NCBI GenBank assembly: GCA_028023455.1
Contig: JAQFVV010006274.1
Span: forward strand, 2,668,001-2,732,000
Length of the DNA: 64,000 nucleotides
Source: Epiperipatus broadwayi
Lineage: Eukaryota > Onychophora > Udeonychophora > Euonychophora > Peripatidae
Direction of reading: 5' to 3'
A program made the translations under genes and the position numbers. Below are positions 1-13,090 of the stretch, in pieces; positions within the stretch are counted from its first letter, which is position 1; every line of letters begins with the position of its first letter. The notes beneath the pieces are model-generated. The model made no database searches. It was not told the DNA's origin and was given only the letters and a program-made list of their open reading frames with translations.

Positions 1-445
1 CAATTTTAAAGGAAAAGCATTAGATCTTGTTTTTAGTACAGGATAATTTGAAATGTAATGTGGCAGATCAGACTTAATTATCTCCTGATTCACATCAATC
101 ATCATTAGATTTTATGATAAAGTTTATTAAAACTAATTTTAGAGATTATGAATATGGTAAACATTACAGTTTATATAAAGTCTTGAGAAACTTAAATGGA
201 ATGTATTTATACAGAAGTTGATTCAAATATGGTGCTAAAATATTCATTGGTATTTTTACAATTTTTTTTTTTGATAAATGTATTTCAGTTAGGCGTTTTC
301 AGTGTAACAATAATAAATATCCAAATGAGTCTCTAAAAGAATTAAAAAAAAGATTTGAACACAAAACATAAATATCATAGTTTATATAAAATGTCTAATG
401 GTAATGAATTACATATGAAATTTAATACATTGCCTGTTTATACTC
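1..445 (+). pseudogene. LINE retrotransposon relic, endonuclease end and linker
   Basis: A broken frame reads LDLVFST at about 21-41, the signature near the end of the APE endonuclease of jockey/CR1-type LINEs. It is followed by KYPNESLKELKKRF and an HK-rich stretch at about 315-400, matching the linker before the reverse transcriptase in those families. Stops and shifts are frequent, so it is dead. The RT of probably the same element resumes near 1741 after about 1.2 kb of unrelated repeats. Recognition rests on motifs; the clade is a guess. A short stretch near 275-300 resembles the 3' half of the F ribozyme on the minus strand, too decayed to call. Confidence 0.6.
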
Positions 446-647
446 AGTCTCTTAGCAATGTTCTCAAATGTTGTAGAATTATATTTAAAATATGAGAATT
501 ATTGTAATTTGTAGATATATTTATTATCAGTCTTATTTCAGTGATCTGGCTTGTCATTTTATATATATATATATCAGATTTTCTACTTAATAATTAAGTA
601 TTCAATAAATGCTGAGCTTGAGTTTGTATTTTAGATATAGTATCTGA

Positions 648-705
648 ATGTCCTAGTGCCTCACTGATAAGATCCATTAACTCAAAACCAGTTTGTGGAT
701 AGGGA
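648..705 (+). ncRNA. decayed hammerhead ribozyme, family A
   Basis: The order of parts matches the family A ribozymes at 13.0, 13.5 and 54.3 kb: GCCTCA (stem I), CTGATAA where CTGANGA is expected, a weak stem II, AAAA for GAAA, CCAG for the palindromic CCGG, then TGTGG. Core positions G8 and G12 are changed to A, so it should be inactive. It lies between the two parts of the broken LINE. Confidence 0.5.
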
Positions 706-814
706 TAATTCTAGATAGAGATTTTAAATGTTTTCTCTTGCAAATTTATTGAAAAAGATTGTTTGGAACTATTAGCACACTCATTATATATATACACACA
801 GATACACAATGAAT

Positions 815-1115
815 TTATATTTATAAACCTATTAGCATTGAGCATTATTAGCTGTGTTATTTAAGTAATACATTGTTGGAATGCGGTTTGAAAATTATAA
901 TTGACTATTTGTTAGCCTGCTTTCAGAACAAATTATATTGACCTGTTTAATGAGATTTATTTAAACTTATTTGTATCAATAATTTGCAATCTTCAGAGTC
1001 TTTATAAACTTATTAGGCCATAAATAAAGGTGATTTTCATCTTTATTGTTAAAAGAAGGTTGCCTTGACAACAGATTGAGATTATTGATTGTTATTGATA
1101 TTGGTACTGTGTAAG
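815..1115. repeat. dispersed repeat, copy 1 of 2
   Basis: About 300 bp align by eye with 31740-32062. Shared landmarks in order are TTAAGTAATACAT, TTATAATTGA, TGTTTAATGA, TAAATAAAGGTG, ATCTTTATTGT, AAAGGTTGC and a run of TTGATATTG. No coding frame, A/B box or terminal repeat was recognised, so the family is unknown. Confidence 0.6.
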
Positions 1116-1155
1116 TGATGATTGCTTTCAATAAATTTATTACATATATATATAT

Positions 1156-1404
1156 ATGTAAAATATATAATTGTTAATTAGAGAAGATATTAATTAGTAT
1201 TAAAGTTTTAGAAAGGATACTTGCTTCGAGCTCTCGAAGAAATGGGCTACGTAACACTAGCTTATTTGAATATTTGTATTTGCATATTTTATTATACATT
1301 TTATGAAGGCTATGAATATGAGGCATGGATCCTCGAAAATGTTAAGCCGATAAACTTTAATACTAATTAATATCTTCTCTAATTAACAATTATATATTTT
1401 ACAT
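1156..1404. repeat. inverted-repeat element carrying an F ribozyme
   Basis: Arms of about 53 bp (1156-1208 and 1352-1404) are perfect or near-perfect reverse complements, separated by about 143 bp. The interior contains the hammerhead-like motif at 1302-1352 and a small CTTCGAG...CTCGAAG hairpin. The same layout, a ribozyme between long AT-rich arms, recurs at 27.2 kb. It may be a pair of PLE terminal pieces or a hairpin element. Confidence 0.75.
1302..1352 (+). ncRNA. hammerhead-like ribozyme, family F (A3-U8 core)
   Basis: Parts in order: GGCT (1308-1311, stem I), AUGAAUA (1312-1318, in place of CUGANGA), GAGG pairing with CCTC (1320-1323 with 1331-1334, stem II), GAAA (1335-1338), self-complementary AATGTT for helix III (1338-1343), A17 at 1344 and AGCC (1345-1348) closing stem I. 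Relative to the consensus, C3 is A and G8 is U, which can still pair. Stems I and II differ from the other F copies yet remain paired. Activity is untested. Confidence 0.6.
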
Positions 1405-1740
1405 ATAGTGAGAAGTAAAGCTATATATATATATGATTTTTCAGATATTATGTTAGATAATGAAAATTGTTTGAGTATAAATGTTAATAAAATTAATATC
1501 ACTAAAGTGATTAATGCAAATTACAAAACATAAATCAAAATCTTCTATAGGCTGTGATGACATTCTTAATTTTTTTTATTAATGGTTGTGCTGATTGGTT
1601 GGCAACTCCACTATAGTTTATCATCAACTTATAAATTAATAAATGTATTATTCCAGACAATAAAAAATATTTAAGATTTTGTCTATATACAAAAAGTGTG
1701 AAATATGATCCTACCAACCATAAATCTATTTCTGTATTGT

Positions 1741-2760
1741 CACCTTTTCTAGAATTTATGAGAGTTGTATTTATAATAATATAATTTTAGATGTGATTAA
1801 AATATTGCCTGTTTTTAAGCATGAGTTTTTACTAGGAAAATTTGTTTATATTAATTCAATAGTGATATTTGATCATATCACACATGCATTATCTAAGCAG
1901 TCATAACTTCATGTTGTTTATTTAGATATGCCACAGGCATTTAAAAGAATACTTTATAATAGGTTAATTTATAAACTTAAACTGCTGGTATTTAGTCTTC
2001 ATTTAATTACCGGTTTGAATATTATTTGATAAATAAAGTTTCTTTTATACGTAGGAACAAAAAATTTTAGTTTTTTTAGTAATGAGATAGATATTTCTCA
2101 AGATGAAGAAATTGCTCCATATTTTTTAATGTTTTTATGTGTGCCATTTAAAAAAAAAAAGATATATGTGCTGATGACCATAAATTTTTTAAAAGAATAG
2201 ATATTTATGAGAATCATATGAAACCACAAGTGATATTGAACATTTTAATGATTGGTGTAAATTTAATAATATGAAGATAAATGTAACCCAACAAGTACTG
2301 TTTCTTACATTAATAAAACAGACAGATTTATTTACCATCATAGCATTGAAGAACATTTCATTCCATATAAAAACATGGTATCAGATTTAGGAATTATGTT
2401 TTGTAAACAATTTACTTTAATGTACATATAAAACTTTATACATAAAGCTTATAAATGAATAGGATGTATATTGAGATATGAAAGAGATTTTTACTTTTAT
2501 ATTAAATATATATTATTATGTTCTTTTGTTGCTGCATTGTTAGAATTTAGTCTGTTCTGTGGAATTTAGATTTAGTTTATATTAAATTGGAAGTCACAGA
2601 AAAAAAGGTTATTAGATTAATAAAGAGGAAAAAGTTAAATATTAAAACAATACTAATTGTCAGAAGAATATTTAAAGAATTGATAATGTTAAAACAATTG
2701 GTTACTGAAAAAATTAATATTAATGGATCCATACATATCTAAGGTAGAATTAAAAGTTTC
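1741..2760 (+). pseudogene. LINE reverse transcriptase relic
   Basis: Across shifting frames the order of non-LTR RT motifs is visible. First comes HEFLLGKF near 1820, then YLDMPQAFKRI near 1920-1950 (compare YLDFxKAFD). A strand resembling the LTGLNII region follows near 2010, then CADDHKFF at about 2165-2190 (the ADD catalytic box). Last are DLGIMF near 2385 and HKAYK near 2440, the thumb region of jockey/CR1-type LINEs. One catalytic aspartate pair is still readable, but stops abound. Probably the continuation of the fragment at 1-445, split by later insertions. Confidence 0.75.
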
Positions 2761-2831
2761 TATTCATTTGTTCAGAGAAATAAATACATTTAATATTTTT
2801 TTAAAAAAGTAATAATTGAAAATTTATTAAT

Positions 2832-2965
2832 ATTGACATTTTTATAATTGATTTATTACTAATATATATATGTATATAGAAGAATTGTTATTGAAAATAT
2901 TGACATTTTTATAATTGATTTATTACTAATATATATATGTATATAGAAGAATTGTTATTGAAAAT
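2832..2965. repeat. 67-bp tandem duplication
   Basis: Two nearly identical copies, with ATTGACATTTTT at 2832 and again at 2899, each including an ATATATATATGTATAT core. No coding content. Confidence 0.85.
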
Positions 2966-3114
2966 AGTTTACTATGACATGTATAAGTATATAATGTTTT
3001 TTTTTCTTGTATATAACATATAATTTTGTAATTATTAATATTGTGTTGACACTAATTTGTTTATTTCTGTTGAAATGTGCATAATGAATATTGAATTGAA
3101 TTATTATTTTTTAT

Positions 3115-3145
3115 TATCATCATCATCATCATCATCATCATCATT
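3115..3145. repeat. (ATC)n microsatellite
   Basis: About nine uninterrupted ATC units. Confidence 0.95.
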
Positions 3146-3409
3146 ATTGTTATTAAAGCAAATTACTCAATAATAATTAGTATTTTAGTTTATGATGAGT
3201 ATTTACATAAAAATTTGCTGTATCAATTTTTTGTCTAGATTCTTAAAGCCAGACTACTAATTTTTAATTGTCAACAAACTTTTGTGGAATATATATATAA
3301 TTTTATAAGAATTTATTTTACCCATTTTCTGCATTAACTATGAAGATTTAATAAATATTTGTACATTTAACAGGCGAATAGGTTTTTTTAAAGTTATAAA
3401 TATATATTG

Positions 3410-3460
3410 TATTCAGCTAAGCGCTTTCAATACTAAAACGTATCATAATCATAGCATTAT
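3410..3460 (-). ncRNA. hammerhead-like ribozyme, family F (A3-U8 core), at PLE 3' end
   Basis: On the minus strand: GCT, AUGAUUA (3446-3452), TG, ATAC-loop-GTAT (stem II), T, GAAA, palindromic AGCGCT helix III (3420-3425), U17, then AGC to close stem I. Position 7 is U here and A in the other F copies, as allowed in hammerheads, while A3 and U8 are kept. It lies about 130 nt downstream of the GIY-YIG relic on the same strand. Confidence 0.6.
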
Positions 3461-3589
3461 ACAATTAAAGTTTGTTAAACTTTCATTTTAAAGTTGTTTT
3501 GTATATTGTAAATTGAATTATCATAAAATTGAATATTAAAAGTTAATTCACATTCTAATAACTATACTGGAAGTTATACATGCCATTTT

Positions 3590-3985
3590 TTTTTTAGAAA
3601 GAGAGGTGCTAGTTTCTTTTTTATTTATAGCATGCATATATTTTGCTATAGACCATGCCACCTTCACCTTTCTCTTTCTATCATTATGGCCTAACTGTAG
3701 CTCATGATCTACATGAGTATTCATTGCCTTTTTTAACCCAATTGTATAGGTAATTGTGTCTGGCCAGTCTTATGGATAGGTTAGCTCTTGTTTCTCAACA
3801 GTAAACCTTTAAACAATTCAACTCTTTGCATGCAAGTTTGTACACTATTTGGTGTGCAACTGCTCTAGTTATTTTATCTTTTGAGTTGTTTAACAATCTA
3901 TTTAAAGATGTAGGTGACTGAAAATTGGTGTCGTATTTATCAATACATACTTTTCTTAGTTCTTGTACAACTTTAGACACATAAA
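3590..3985 (-). pseudogene. Penelope-like element GIY-YIG endonuclease relic
   Basis: Read on the minus strand, the frame gives LNRLLNNSKDKITRA, then VAHQIVYKLACKE and a cysteine pair. A stop replaces the expected YxG position, before ETRANLSIRLARH and NWVKKGNEYS. Further on (3600-3680) a second frame gives KVAWSIAKYMHAINKKE, the usual C-terminal KEAW...IN block of PLE endonucleases. PLEs use RT plus GIY-YIG; only the endonuclease end is left here. At least one stop and one frameshift make it non-functional. An F ribozyme follows at 3410-3460. Confidence 0.75.
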
Positions 3986-4614
3986 AATTATCCTCATATT
4001 ATTGTGAAACACACTTACATATATGTATTAGAAATAAGAATTTATGGTACTAAATATTTTATGTAATATTTTGAGATTAACTCATTGCAACTTCAGTATC
4101 AGCATATGACAATAGATTTTTAAAGGCAAAAGAGATATTTCTTTACCTTCTTTCTCCTTCTATATCTGGAGGATTTTCTATAAAGCCTTTGCTAGAAGGG
4201 ATGTTTATTTTTAAATATTTTCAAATTTGACTGACTTTATATGTCAGGCATGCATAAAATTTCTTTCATTTTTAATCTTATCAATGCCAATTTAAATACA
4301 AATATTATTTAATAAATTTTATATGTATATATAAAAATATAATATTTCCATCACTGAAATATAATAAACTATATGTGCATATATAACCATATTTCTTACA
4401 TCAAAAAATATTAAAAAATCTAAACAATAACTTTAATGCAGTTTCCATGTCAAGACCTTTTACAAAAGCAAATGTTGAACTTGAAACAGAAAAGGGTGTA
4501 TATTTAAAATTTTCTCCAGATAAAAAGCATTGTTGAATTGCATACAGTTTATATATAAGTTAAAATCCCATATAACAAATGTATAATAATCATCAAACCA
4601 CCAGATATCAGCAA

Positions 4615-5271
<657 letters not shown>

Positions 5272-5299
5272 GCGTCTGTGAGTGGAGGTATGTAATATA

Positions 5300-5975
5300 G
5301 ATTTATCTTTGTGTGTTGTGGTATATACATTTATAATTCAGCAATAAAAAAACGAATAATTATAGTTTTAATATATGCACTAAATATTTGTTAACGCATT
5401 TATATTATATTCCTATTTAAAAATATATAATTGAGTGGTTTATTTATTATTAAAAGTCCATTAAAAGTTCGCGTCCTGGAAGTCATGTACATTGAACTCC
5501 AGATTCTAATACTGTACTACTATATCAAAACTTGTAGGTCATATTAATCTAAAATTAATACTATAGATTTTATAATTTGGATAATCAAATATTTAAATTC
5601 CAATTTAAGCACCATCATTTGTATGCAAATATAATGAATTATATCTCTTCTATTTTTTTTTTTTAGATTGCTTTATTTATTATGGATGACTTTGATCTGT
5701 CTTAAGGCAAATTTATGACTGGTGTTTATTTCATGATTCCCCAAGTACAGAGTTGTAAATATGATTACTTTTAGCTGTATTGCATTTGATGCACACATAT
5801 GATAGTTGTGTATAAATGCGAAACATAAACTAGTAATCTGATAAAAATGAGTTATAAGAAAATGGTATTTGTAGGGGGTTTAAAATATTTAATGAAGTAT
5901 CTTAGAAATGTGAATAGAAATCAGAATCAAGGGAAAAACTAGATTTATATCTAACTTGTTGTATATGTACTAAAC
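5300..5975. other. AT-rich stretch, nothing recognised
   Basis: No convincing ORF, RNA gene or repeat structure was seen in this interval. Confidence 0.6.
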
Positions 5976-6480
5976 CATTATAATATTACATGATCATCAT
6001 TTCTTATACTTACACAATCAGTTTTAACATTATAGCAGCTTTCTCCATACAATATTGGGATCTAATCAAGTCATGGTAATCAATAAATGCTAGAACATTT
6101 GTGTGACAAAATCCCTATGTAGTGCCTTCTTATATAATATCCATAGACTAGTTTCTAGGTTATGGATTTCATCAGCGAGGAGATTTAGATCAGAAAGCAC
6201 TGCAACTAGATTTATAAAACTATGAGCCCAAATTAAAAACACAATAGTTTTTTCAAGCCAAGTTAATTAGCTTGTATAGCCATACAGATGTGAATCCAGT
6301 TCAGTATCTATATATATATTTTGGTATCTTTATTTTTTTTTAACTAACTATAGTCATCAAGATTCTTTGGCTAGGGTTGGTATTAACCACTATAATATCA
6401 CATAATCACTATTTCTTATGTGTACACATTCTGTTGATACAGTAGCAACTTACTCCATACAATATTTTCACTTAATGATT
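5976..6480 (-). repeat. retrozyme-like unit, family C, about 1.2 copies
   Basis: ATAATATTACAT at 5979 recurs as ATAATATCACAT near 6391, a period of about 412 bp. The unit shares its left part with 58.1 kb (TCACATGATCA, TAATCAATGAATGC, AAATCCCCAT, AGTGCCT, GACTAGTTTCT). The ribozyme strand is minus. The period matches the 409- and 425-bp arrays elsewhere in the window. Confidence 0.65.
6141..6182 (-). ncRNA. decayed hammerhead ribozyme, family C
   Basis: On the minus strand CTGATGA (6169-6175), GAAA (6152-6155), palindromic ACTAGT (6047+100 to 6152) and the cleavage-site C are intact. Stem II no longer pairs well and the inner stem I pairs are lost. Probably inactive. Confidence 0.55.
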
Positions 6481-6700
6481 ACTATGGCTTGCATTAGGTG
6501 GTAATATTGCATGGAGAAAGTTCATATGTGCTAAAACCTATAAAGAAAATGTATAATAAATATTTCAAAAGCAGTCTCCTGAATTCCTATTAATCTCAAT
6601 AGAATGATACCTAATTATGAAGTTAACCTGAATGTAATGGACTGCTCTATTATATTATTAATTGTATTTAGAACAGTGCTCTTTTATATATTACCTTCTA

Positions 6701-6767
6701 ATATGTAAAACTTTAATATTTGCGTTAATATTTCTAATATTAACGCAAATATTAAAGTTTTACATAT
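6701..6767. repeat. perfect 32-bp hairpin with flanking direct repeats
   Basis: Arms 6701-6732 and 6736-6767 are exact reverse complements around a 3-nt loop. TATTACCTTCTAATAT occurs just before the left arm (about 6688-6703) and again at about 6814-6829. The hairpin plus a TA run therefore looks like one insertion flanked by a target duplication of about 16 bp. Confidence 0.85.
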
Positions 6768-7339
6768 AGTATTGTCTAACACACATTTGAACATTATATA
6801 TATATATATATATATTACCTTCTAATATATTATTGGGAAATAAGAAAAAAAGTTATATAACATGTGCCCTAATATACTGAGATTAAAAGTAACTGTCTCA
6901 ATTCTCTATTTCTGAATCATGAAATGTAGACTAGTCATGACTTTGACATAAATGAGTTTTGAAAATAAAGAATGAGATGGTTACACATAAAAAGATGTTG
7001 ACAACATGCTTACAAACATTAGTTGAAACTAGAAGTTAAGAGCATAATTGTATTTAAATATTTTAACATAATTTATTAATATATGCACTTTTATTTTAGT
7101 TTTAAATTAATTATAAATAAACACAAACTTGCTAGTGCATATTTTAGTAAAATATTCTTACTCAGTACTTCTGTTTTTTCATTGATGAATTACATATCTA
7201 TAGTGTAAAATCTACATTTAGATATAAATATATATACAAGAATTATATCAAAATGAAGCTTAAATATATGTAATAAAATTAGCCAATTAAATCACGAGAT
7301 GTCAATTAATAAAAATATTTTAGTCACACATTACACAAT

Positions 7340-7605
7340 ATTCCACCCTAAAACTTGTTAAAGGACCCTGGAAATTGACATAATGCTTCCACCACAAACG
7401 TCTATATGGTGAATTCTAATAATTAAATACTATTTATAATTTGTATTATATATGTAGATATACATTTTTAAAGAGTTTTTTTTTTACCTTCTATTAATTG
7501 TAGTATATATATATATTTTAAATATTAAAAGCCACATGTGAATGTATGGAAGGGTTCACATTAATTTCCAGAGTCACCCGACAAGATCCCTCTTTTGGGA
7601 TGAAA
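7340..7605. repeat. imperfect inverted repeat
   Basis: CCCTGGAAATTGACAT near 7368 is mirrored by ATTAATTTCCAGAGTC near 7560. The similarity extends tens of bases on each side (ACTTGTTA with CGACAAGAT). No ribozyme core or coding frame was found in it. Confidence 0.5.
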
Positions 7606-8739
7606 TAATACATAGGGATGAAATGGCTGTTTTTTTTTTTTGTGCATTGATATATATATACATAACTAGAATTTTTCAAACCTACATACTTGTACGGTTT
7701 GAGTAATCAACTATATATATATATTAAGTTAATTGTTGTTAAGAGAAAATATTTTATGTTTATTTGTTTTCATATATATGACTTAAAATTATTTTGATTA
7801 GATTTTTTAAATGTATAAAAGAAATTTGGGGCTGCTCTATTTCCTCACCATACCATATAAATATGACTAAAACTTTTCTAAAAGTATATATTGACAATCA
7901 AACAAAAGGGTATTTTAGAAAAATTACATTAAAAAATATCTAATGTTTTTGTTAATGCACCATTTTCAAAACATTTTTTTAAATTATAAAAATGTGTTCT
8001 AATGAACTTTGAGAATAGAAAGGAAGACAAGAATGTGGAATTTTTAAAAAAAGTAACTTTCTTACAATGCAAGAAAAAGCTCTAAAGGTGTGTTGTGATT
8101 GCACATAAACTTATTTTTTATTTTGTTATAAAACTTTTATTTATTGCCAAGATGTGTTTCAATGTAAATACTTGGATCAGGTTAACATGGAATGCACTCA
8201 TCAATTTTGTATAGAAAATACTTTAATCAATCTCACTAATTTAACCAAGTTTTAAATATTTATAAATTATTCTATTACAGACTAACTTTTGGCTGAGCAA
8301 TATTGACTTTTTCAGCTTCCAAATAAATCGCAAACATAAATTTATCAAATACACAAATACATTTATATGAAAACACTCTATACATCATTTCAGAGAATGA
8401 AATTTTTTCAGCCTCATAATCAATAAATGTATTAAGATATTTTTCAATAATTTTATTACACTTATATATATATATTAGAAAAGATTAAATTATTAAACAT
8501 GCCTTATTTTTATTGTAAAGTGAAAGAAAAAAAACAGGAATTCAGTACTGGTTTCAGAAAAGTTCTTTACCATCAAGGCCTAAGTTTGATACGTAATATT
8601 CCAAACTTTCAACATTTAAATTAGCTACAAAAGACAAAACTTACATAACAATTAAAGTATTAATAGATAGACATAATGTGTTTATTATAACTTAATCTAC
8701 AAAGATTATAAATCAACTTTTTTTTCTCCATATGTCAAA
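7606..8739. other. AT-rich stretch, nothing recognised
   Basis: Only short TA runs; no ORF of note, no RNA gene. Confidence 0.6.
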
Positions 8740-8811
8740 GCGTCGGCCGGGAAGCGAACCCGGGACAACTGCTTGTAAGGCAGCTGTGCTAACCACTCGG
8801 CCCCCCAACGC
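8740..8811 (-). tRNA. tRNA-Val(UAC)-like sequence
   Basis: The 72-nt minus-strand sequence folds as a cloverleaf. The acceptor is GCGTTGG/CCGACGC (one G-U pair). The anticodon stem is GCTGC/GCAGT around CTTACAA, with TAC at 8775-8777. The T arm is CCGGG/CCCGG with loop TTCGCTT. Positions 8-9 are GG where the related copy at 40.1 kb has TG. That copy shares CTTTGACA just 3', so both may belong to a tRNA-derived repeat instead of being a true gene. No CCA is encoded. Confidence 0.6.
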
Positions 8812-10399
8812 TTGACTAATTCAACTTGTGATTACCTGCTTATTCTCAAAGGACTGGTTTTAATCCTGGATAAGGTAACATTCTATATCCTCTAAAAGAA
8901 TTTTATTGGATTAAACATGTTTTTCCAGCCGTTTTTGTTTACTAGTAGTCTAAGTAATTAATTTCTGGGTTCATTTTTTTTACTGCAATAAAAAAAAAGA
9001 TTAAAAAAGTAACAAATTGTTCTTTCACCGTCTGTTTCACTACAGAAAAATAAAATAAATTTATGTATTTGAAAATAGTTTCACATTATAAAATAAATAA
9101 ATAAATGGAAAAATAAATATATTTTTAACAAATGATCCAGAATTAATCTTAAAATATATTAATAAACAGTAATATATTAATAGAGCATGACCTGATAACC
9201 TTACAACAACTATACTCTAATATTTCAACAAAAATCAAATTGTCAAATTGCCTACTTTATATTTATAATATTAAAGATAAAACAAATAAAAATGTTATAT
9301 GTTATTTCTTATAAGTCGAATACAATAAACCGTGATTACTTTGTACCAGAATTCTAAGAAAACTTAATTAGCAAATCCATAGCCAACATATATAAACATC
9401 CAATTATTGATCAATACATAAGTATCTGGCTATTCTTAGAATCAGAATAAAACAAAAACAGCTAAAATCACTATTAGATGATAGCTAACCAACTTGATGT
9501 ATATCTTTTTTTATTTATTACGTTTTGAGGAAAATAACAGACATATTTTGTTCTGCAGTAAACTAGTTCTTACCTTAACTTATATGTGACTTCATGACTT
9601 TTCTGTGTTTTAATGCAAAGAACAATCTAAATTAAAAAAAGGCATGATAAAAGATTATTTTTAAAATATTGATCTAAAGGCACTTCACCATATTTGCTTT
9701 CATTTTAATTAAAATATGAATCTGAAATATAAGTAAAAAAAAACATCTTTAAAATACTAACATGACTAATAAAAAGCAAGGTAAAAATATTTTATGATTG
9801 CACAGACAGATATCATCAAGAATCTACGTTAAATGAAGTTAACATAGAAATGAAATCATATGCTATGAAATTCTATTTTAGTATTATACTTATGTAAGCA
9901 AATTATTATAGAGAGAAAAATCTGGAATAAAAAGTTATTAATTGTTTTTGGTTTCAGAAACTAAATATATATATATTTGTACATAAGACAAAAAGTTAAA
10001 AAAGTTGAAATAAAAAGTGCAGAAATCAAGAAATTAGACAAATATTTAAAAAAAAGTAATGTAAAATAGTTTTATCAATAATAGTTGGGTCATAAAAAAT
10101 AAAAAGAATTAAGAGGTCTGCAGCCTAACTTATTTTTTAAAAAATGATCAAAGAGAAAACGTATAAAAACATTGCTGTTTTATAGTAACACCTTTCTCCA
10201 ACATATAAATATAATGTAAGTATTAGAAAAATAAATAAACACTAACAGTCCGAGTGAAATCATTTTAAATTGATTTTGGACTTTTAGCCTTCTTTTGAAA
10301 GAAATTTTATTTGGATTATATTTATCAATAATTTTTAAATTACTCTTCAGTTTAAGAAATGACTTAAAACTTTCAAATATTTAGTTTGGAATTGGATTC
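8812..10399. other. AT-rich stretch, nothing recognised
   Basis: No gene, structured RNA or clear repeat was recognised. Confidence 0.6.
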
Positions 10400-10895
10400 A
10401 ATTTATTTGTATATAAGTTTGACTTTAGACTGGGATTTCAATTATAAGATAGTTGATGAAATCTTTGATTTTTTGGCAAAAGTGTATAAAAATCAACAAA
10501 CTCACTGACTTCTAGAATTGAAGACATATTACTTTTGTCAATTAATGGAATTGGAAAAAATACACAAATTATTTTTGAAAGAAGTTGGCTTTATAGTAGG
10601 GTTTTAAATAAAAAATAGGTGAAGAAATCTTTTGTTTTTTGGCAAAAGTGTATAAAAATCAACAAACTCACTGACTTCTAGAATTGAAGACATATTACTT
10701 TTGTCAATTAATGGAATCTGAAGAAAATACACAATTTATTTGTATGTAAGTTTGACTTTAGATTGGGATTTCAATTATAAGATAGTTGATGAAATCTTTG
10801 ATTTTTTGGCAAAAGTGTATAAAAATCAACAAACTCACTGACTTCTAGAATTGAAGACATATTACTTTTGTCAATTAATGGAATCTGAAGAAAAT
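10400..10895. repeat. three tandem copies of a unit of about 166 bp
   Basis: Units start near 10400, 10567 and 10733. Each carries TTTTTTGGCAAAAGTG, AATCAACAAACTCACTGACT and TAGAATTGAAGACATATTAC. The middle unit has a diverged start. The minus-strand open frame over the last unit is a shadow of the repeat. Confidence 0.85.
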
Positions 10896-12483
10896 ACACA
10901 AACATTTCAGTTAATAATATCAAGACTAACATAAATAAATTAAAAACAGTAGCTTGCATAAAAATAGGAAGTGATGATTGCTTTAGTAGTTTTATGAATA
11001 CATTTGTTGCATTCATTTATTTCATTATTTTCTCAGGAAAAAAGTAAGAATGGTGATCAAAGAATTAAAAATAGTTTAGAATCATTGTCAGTAAACACAT
11101 TATAATTTCATACACATTGTAACTAAAATTTCTAAAAAAGAATTTTCTTTATTTAATAAGGCTGAAGTTAGCTTTTTTGTATGGATCTTACAAGTTTGAA
11201 AATTTTAAATTTAATTTATTATAATGTAGTGATGCTAAATTTTCATAAGAAATCAAGAAATTAAAAATGATATTAATAAGTAAAGACGTTGATTATATGG
11301 TGCTATATTTAACTAAAAAATAATACTTCCATTTATTAAAATAAATGACAATAAATTAAGCCAAAATGACTGCTGGAAGTAAATATGCTAATACAGTAGA
11401 ATAATTCTTCAAAGATGTTTTCTGTTAAAACAAGAGCAGATCTCTACCAGATATCCTATTGCATTTTACAATCCCATCATCAGAACTATTTTTAGATTTT
11501 GCCTTTATGATTGAGGCTTGATATTCAAAGCTAATGCAGTTACTGAAGAATTAAGATTTGTTCTTTTCTTATTAGAAATGTGCTAAATTTCTGCATAGAA
11601 ACTTAAACTAGATCACATTTTTAATTCAATCTTTCCACATCAAAAACCAAAATTCTCTTATCTTAGTGATTATCCACAATATCTAATTAAAATTTATTAT
11701 TCATGAAGAAATCAGTTGGATATAAAACTTATAGCTTTACAATTATAATCTCTATATTCAATTTAACCAGTTGGCTTTAAAAATATTTTCTGGATTAGGA
11801 TTTAAATATTTAAAAATAGGTTTGTTTTGAATGAAAATAATAGCAAGAATAATTAATCTTTGACCCATGATATTCAAGATCATCTGGAATGGTTTGAAAA
11901 TTACCGACATATCCTCCTTTAAAAAAACACCCAAATATCTTTCCAAATGATAATAAAGCTAAATTTGCTTTTCCATAGTTCTTTGGATAAAGCAGATAGT
12001 TTAAGCTTCATAAAATAATAAGTATTTATTGAGTCACATTAGCTGATTGAACCAAAAAATACCAATCTTACAGCATTAAACCATAGTATATATCTACATC
12101 CCTAATGCCAACAAAGTGAACAAATTTATCTTACAACTGAAAAATAAATATATTAAAAACATTAAATATTTACATATTTTCATTAAAGAAACTCTATTGT
12201 TAGCCTAACCTATTTCTGAATGTCACATGTCTAAAATAATTATGTACAAGTTTAAAATACTTTGAAAAATATATAAAATCTGAATATTAAATATACACGA
12301 GACTGCTTGATTTCTAATCTAGAAGGGGAGGGGGTATTGAGGAAATTATCAAAATAAACAATAATATAAAATAATACTAAAAAAAAATTTGTAATTATTT
12401 TTTATCATATTTTTCTATCAACAATTAGCTATAGCATTATATGACTGGAAATTTATATTTAATATAAATCAATATGTCTACTT
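10896..12483. other. AT-rich stretch, nothing recognised
   Basis: No supported gene. A CATCATCAG near 11468 lacks the rest of a ribozyme core. Confidence 0.6.
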
Positions 12484-12571
12484 TTATTGTAGCCTCTCTT
12501 GTTTTTCCAATATACCCATTGTATATACTTTTATTGTAGCCTTTCTTGTTTTTCCAATATACCCATTGTTA
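12484..12571. repeat. tandem duplication of about 47 bp
   Basis: CTTTTATTGTAGCC and GTTTTTCCAATATACCC occur twice in direct order, adjoining one another. Confidence 0.85.
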
Positions 12572-13034
12572 CAATATTTTGTGACAATGATGTGAGCTTT
12601 AGAATAGCATCGGATGATTTCTGTCCCTTAACCACACTTAGATATTGGTTTTCATCAAATATTTTACTATTTGGAGATGCTTTTCATTTACTACTGTATT
12701 TTTTGTAAATATTCAATAATAAAAAAAAAAAATTATCTCTAAGATTATAAATTCAGAGCCCGAATGGTCAATGATGTTATATTTTGATCAGAACAATATT
12801 ATTTTTCTATTAATATATTTATATCAACTAATATTTTATTTAATTACAAATCGAATAGGAGGTACTTTTAAGTCCTGATTTTTATATTTAATAATGAATA
12901 AATAAACCTGTTGCATATATATATATATATATAAAATTAAGAGCGTGCTAATAACTCTAAACAAGCTTTTTTTTATTTATTTATGATAAATGCTACTACA
13001 AGAGAAGGCATTCAAATCATTTTTATCTTGGATT

Positions 13035-13090
13035 GTCCCCATCCCCAGACCGGTTTCGACCTATGGGTTTCTTCAGTGAGGAGTTGGAAC
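13035..13090 (-). ncRNA. hammerhead ribozyme, family A, copy 1
   Basis: Same structure as the copy at 13461-13516 except that the first stem II base is A where G pairs with C in copy 2. CTGAAGA, GAAA, palindromic ACCGGT and the C cleavage site are intact. Confidence 0.75.

Noticed and set aside
3110-3150. CRISPR-like repeats
   Set aside because: Simple ATC repeats without spacers, in an animal genome.
11460-11500. CATCATCAG as a minus-strand hammerhead
   Set aside because: CTGATGA is present, but no GAAA or palindromic helix III follows at the right distance.
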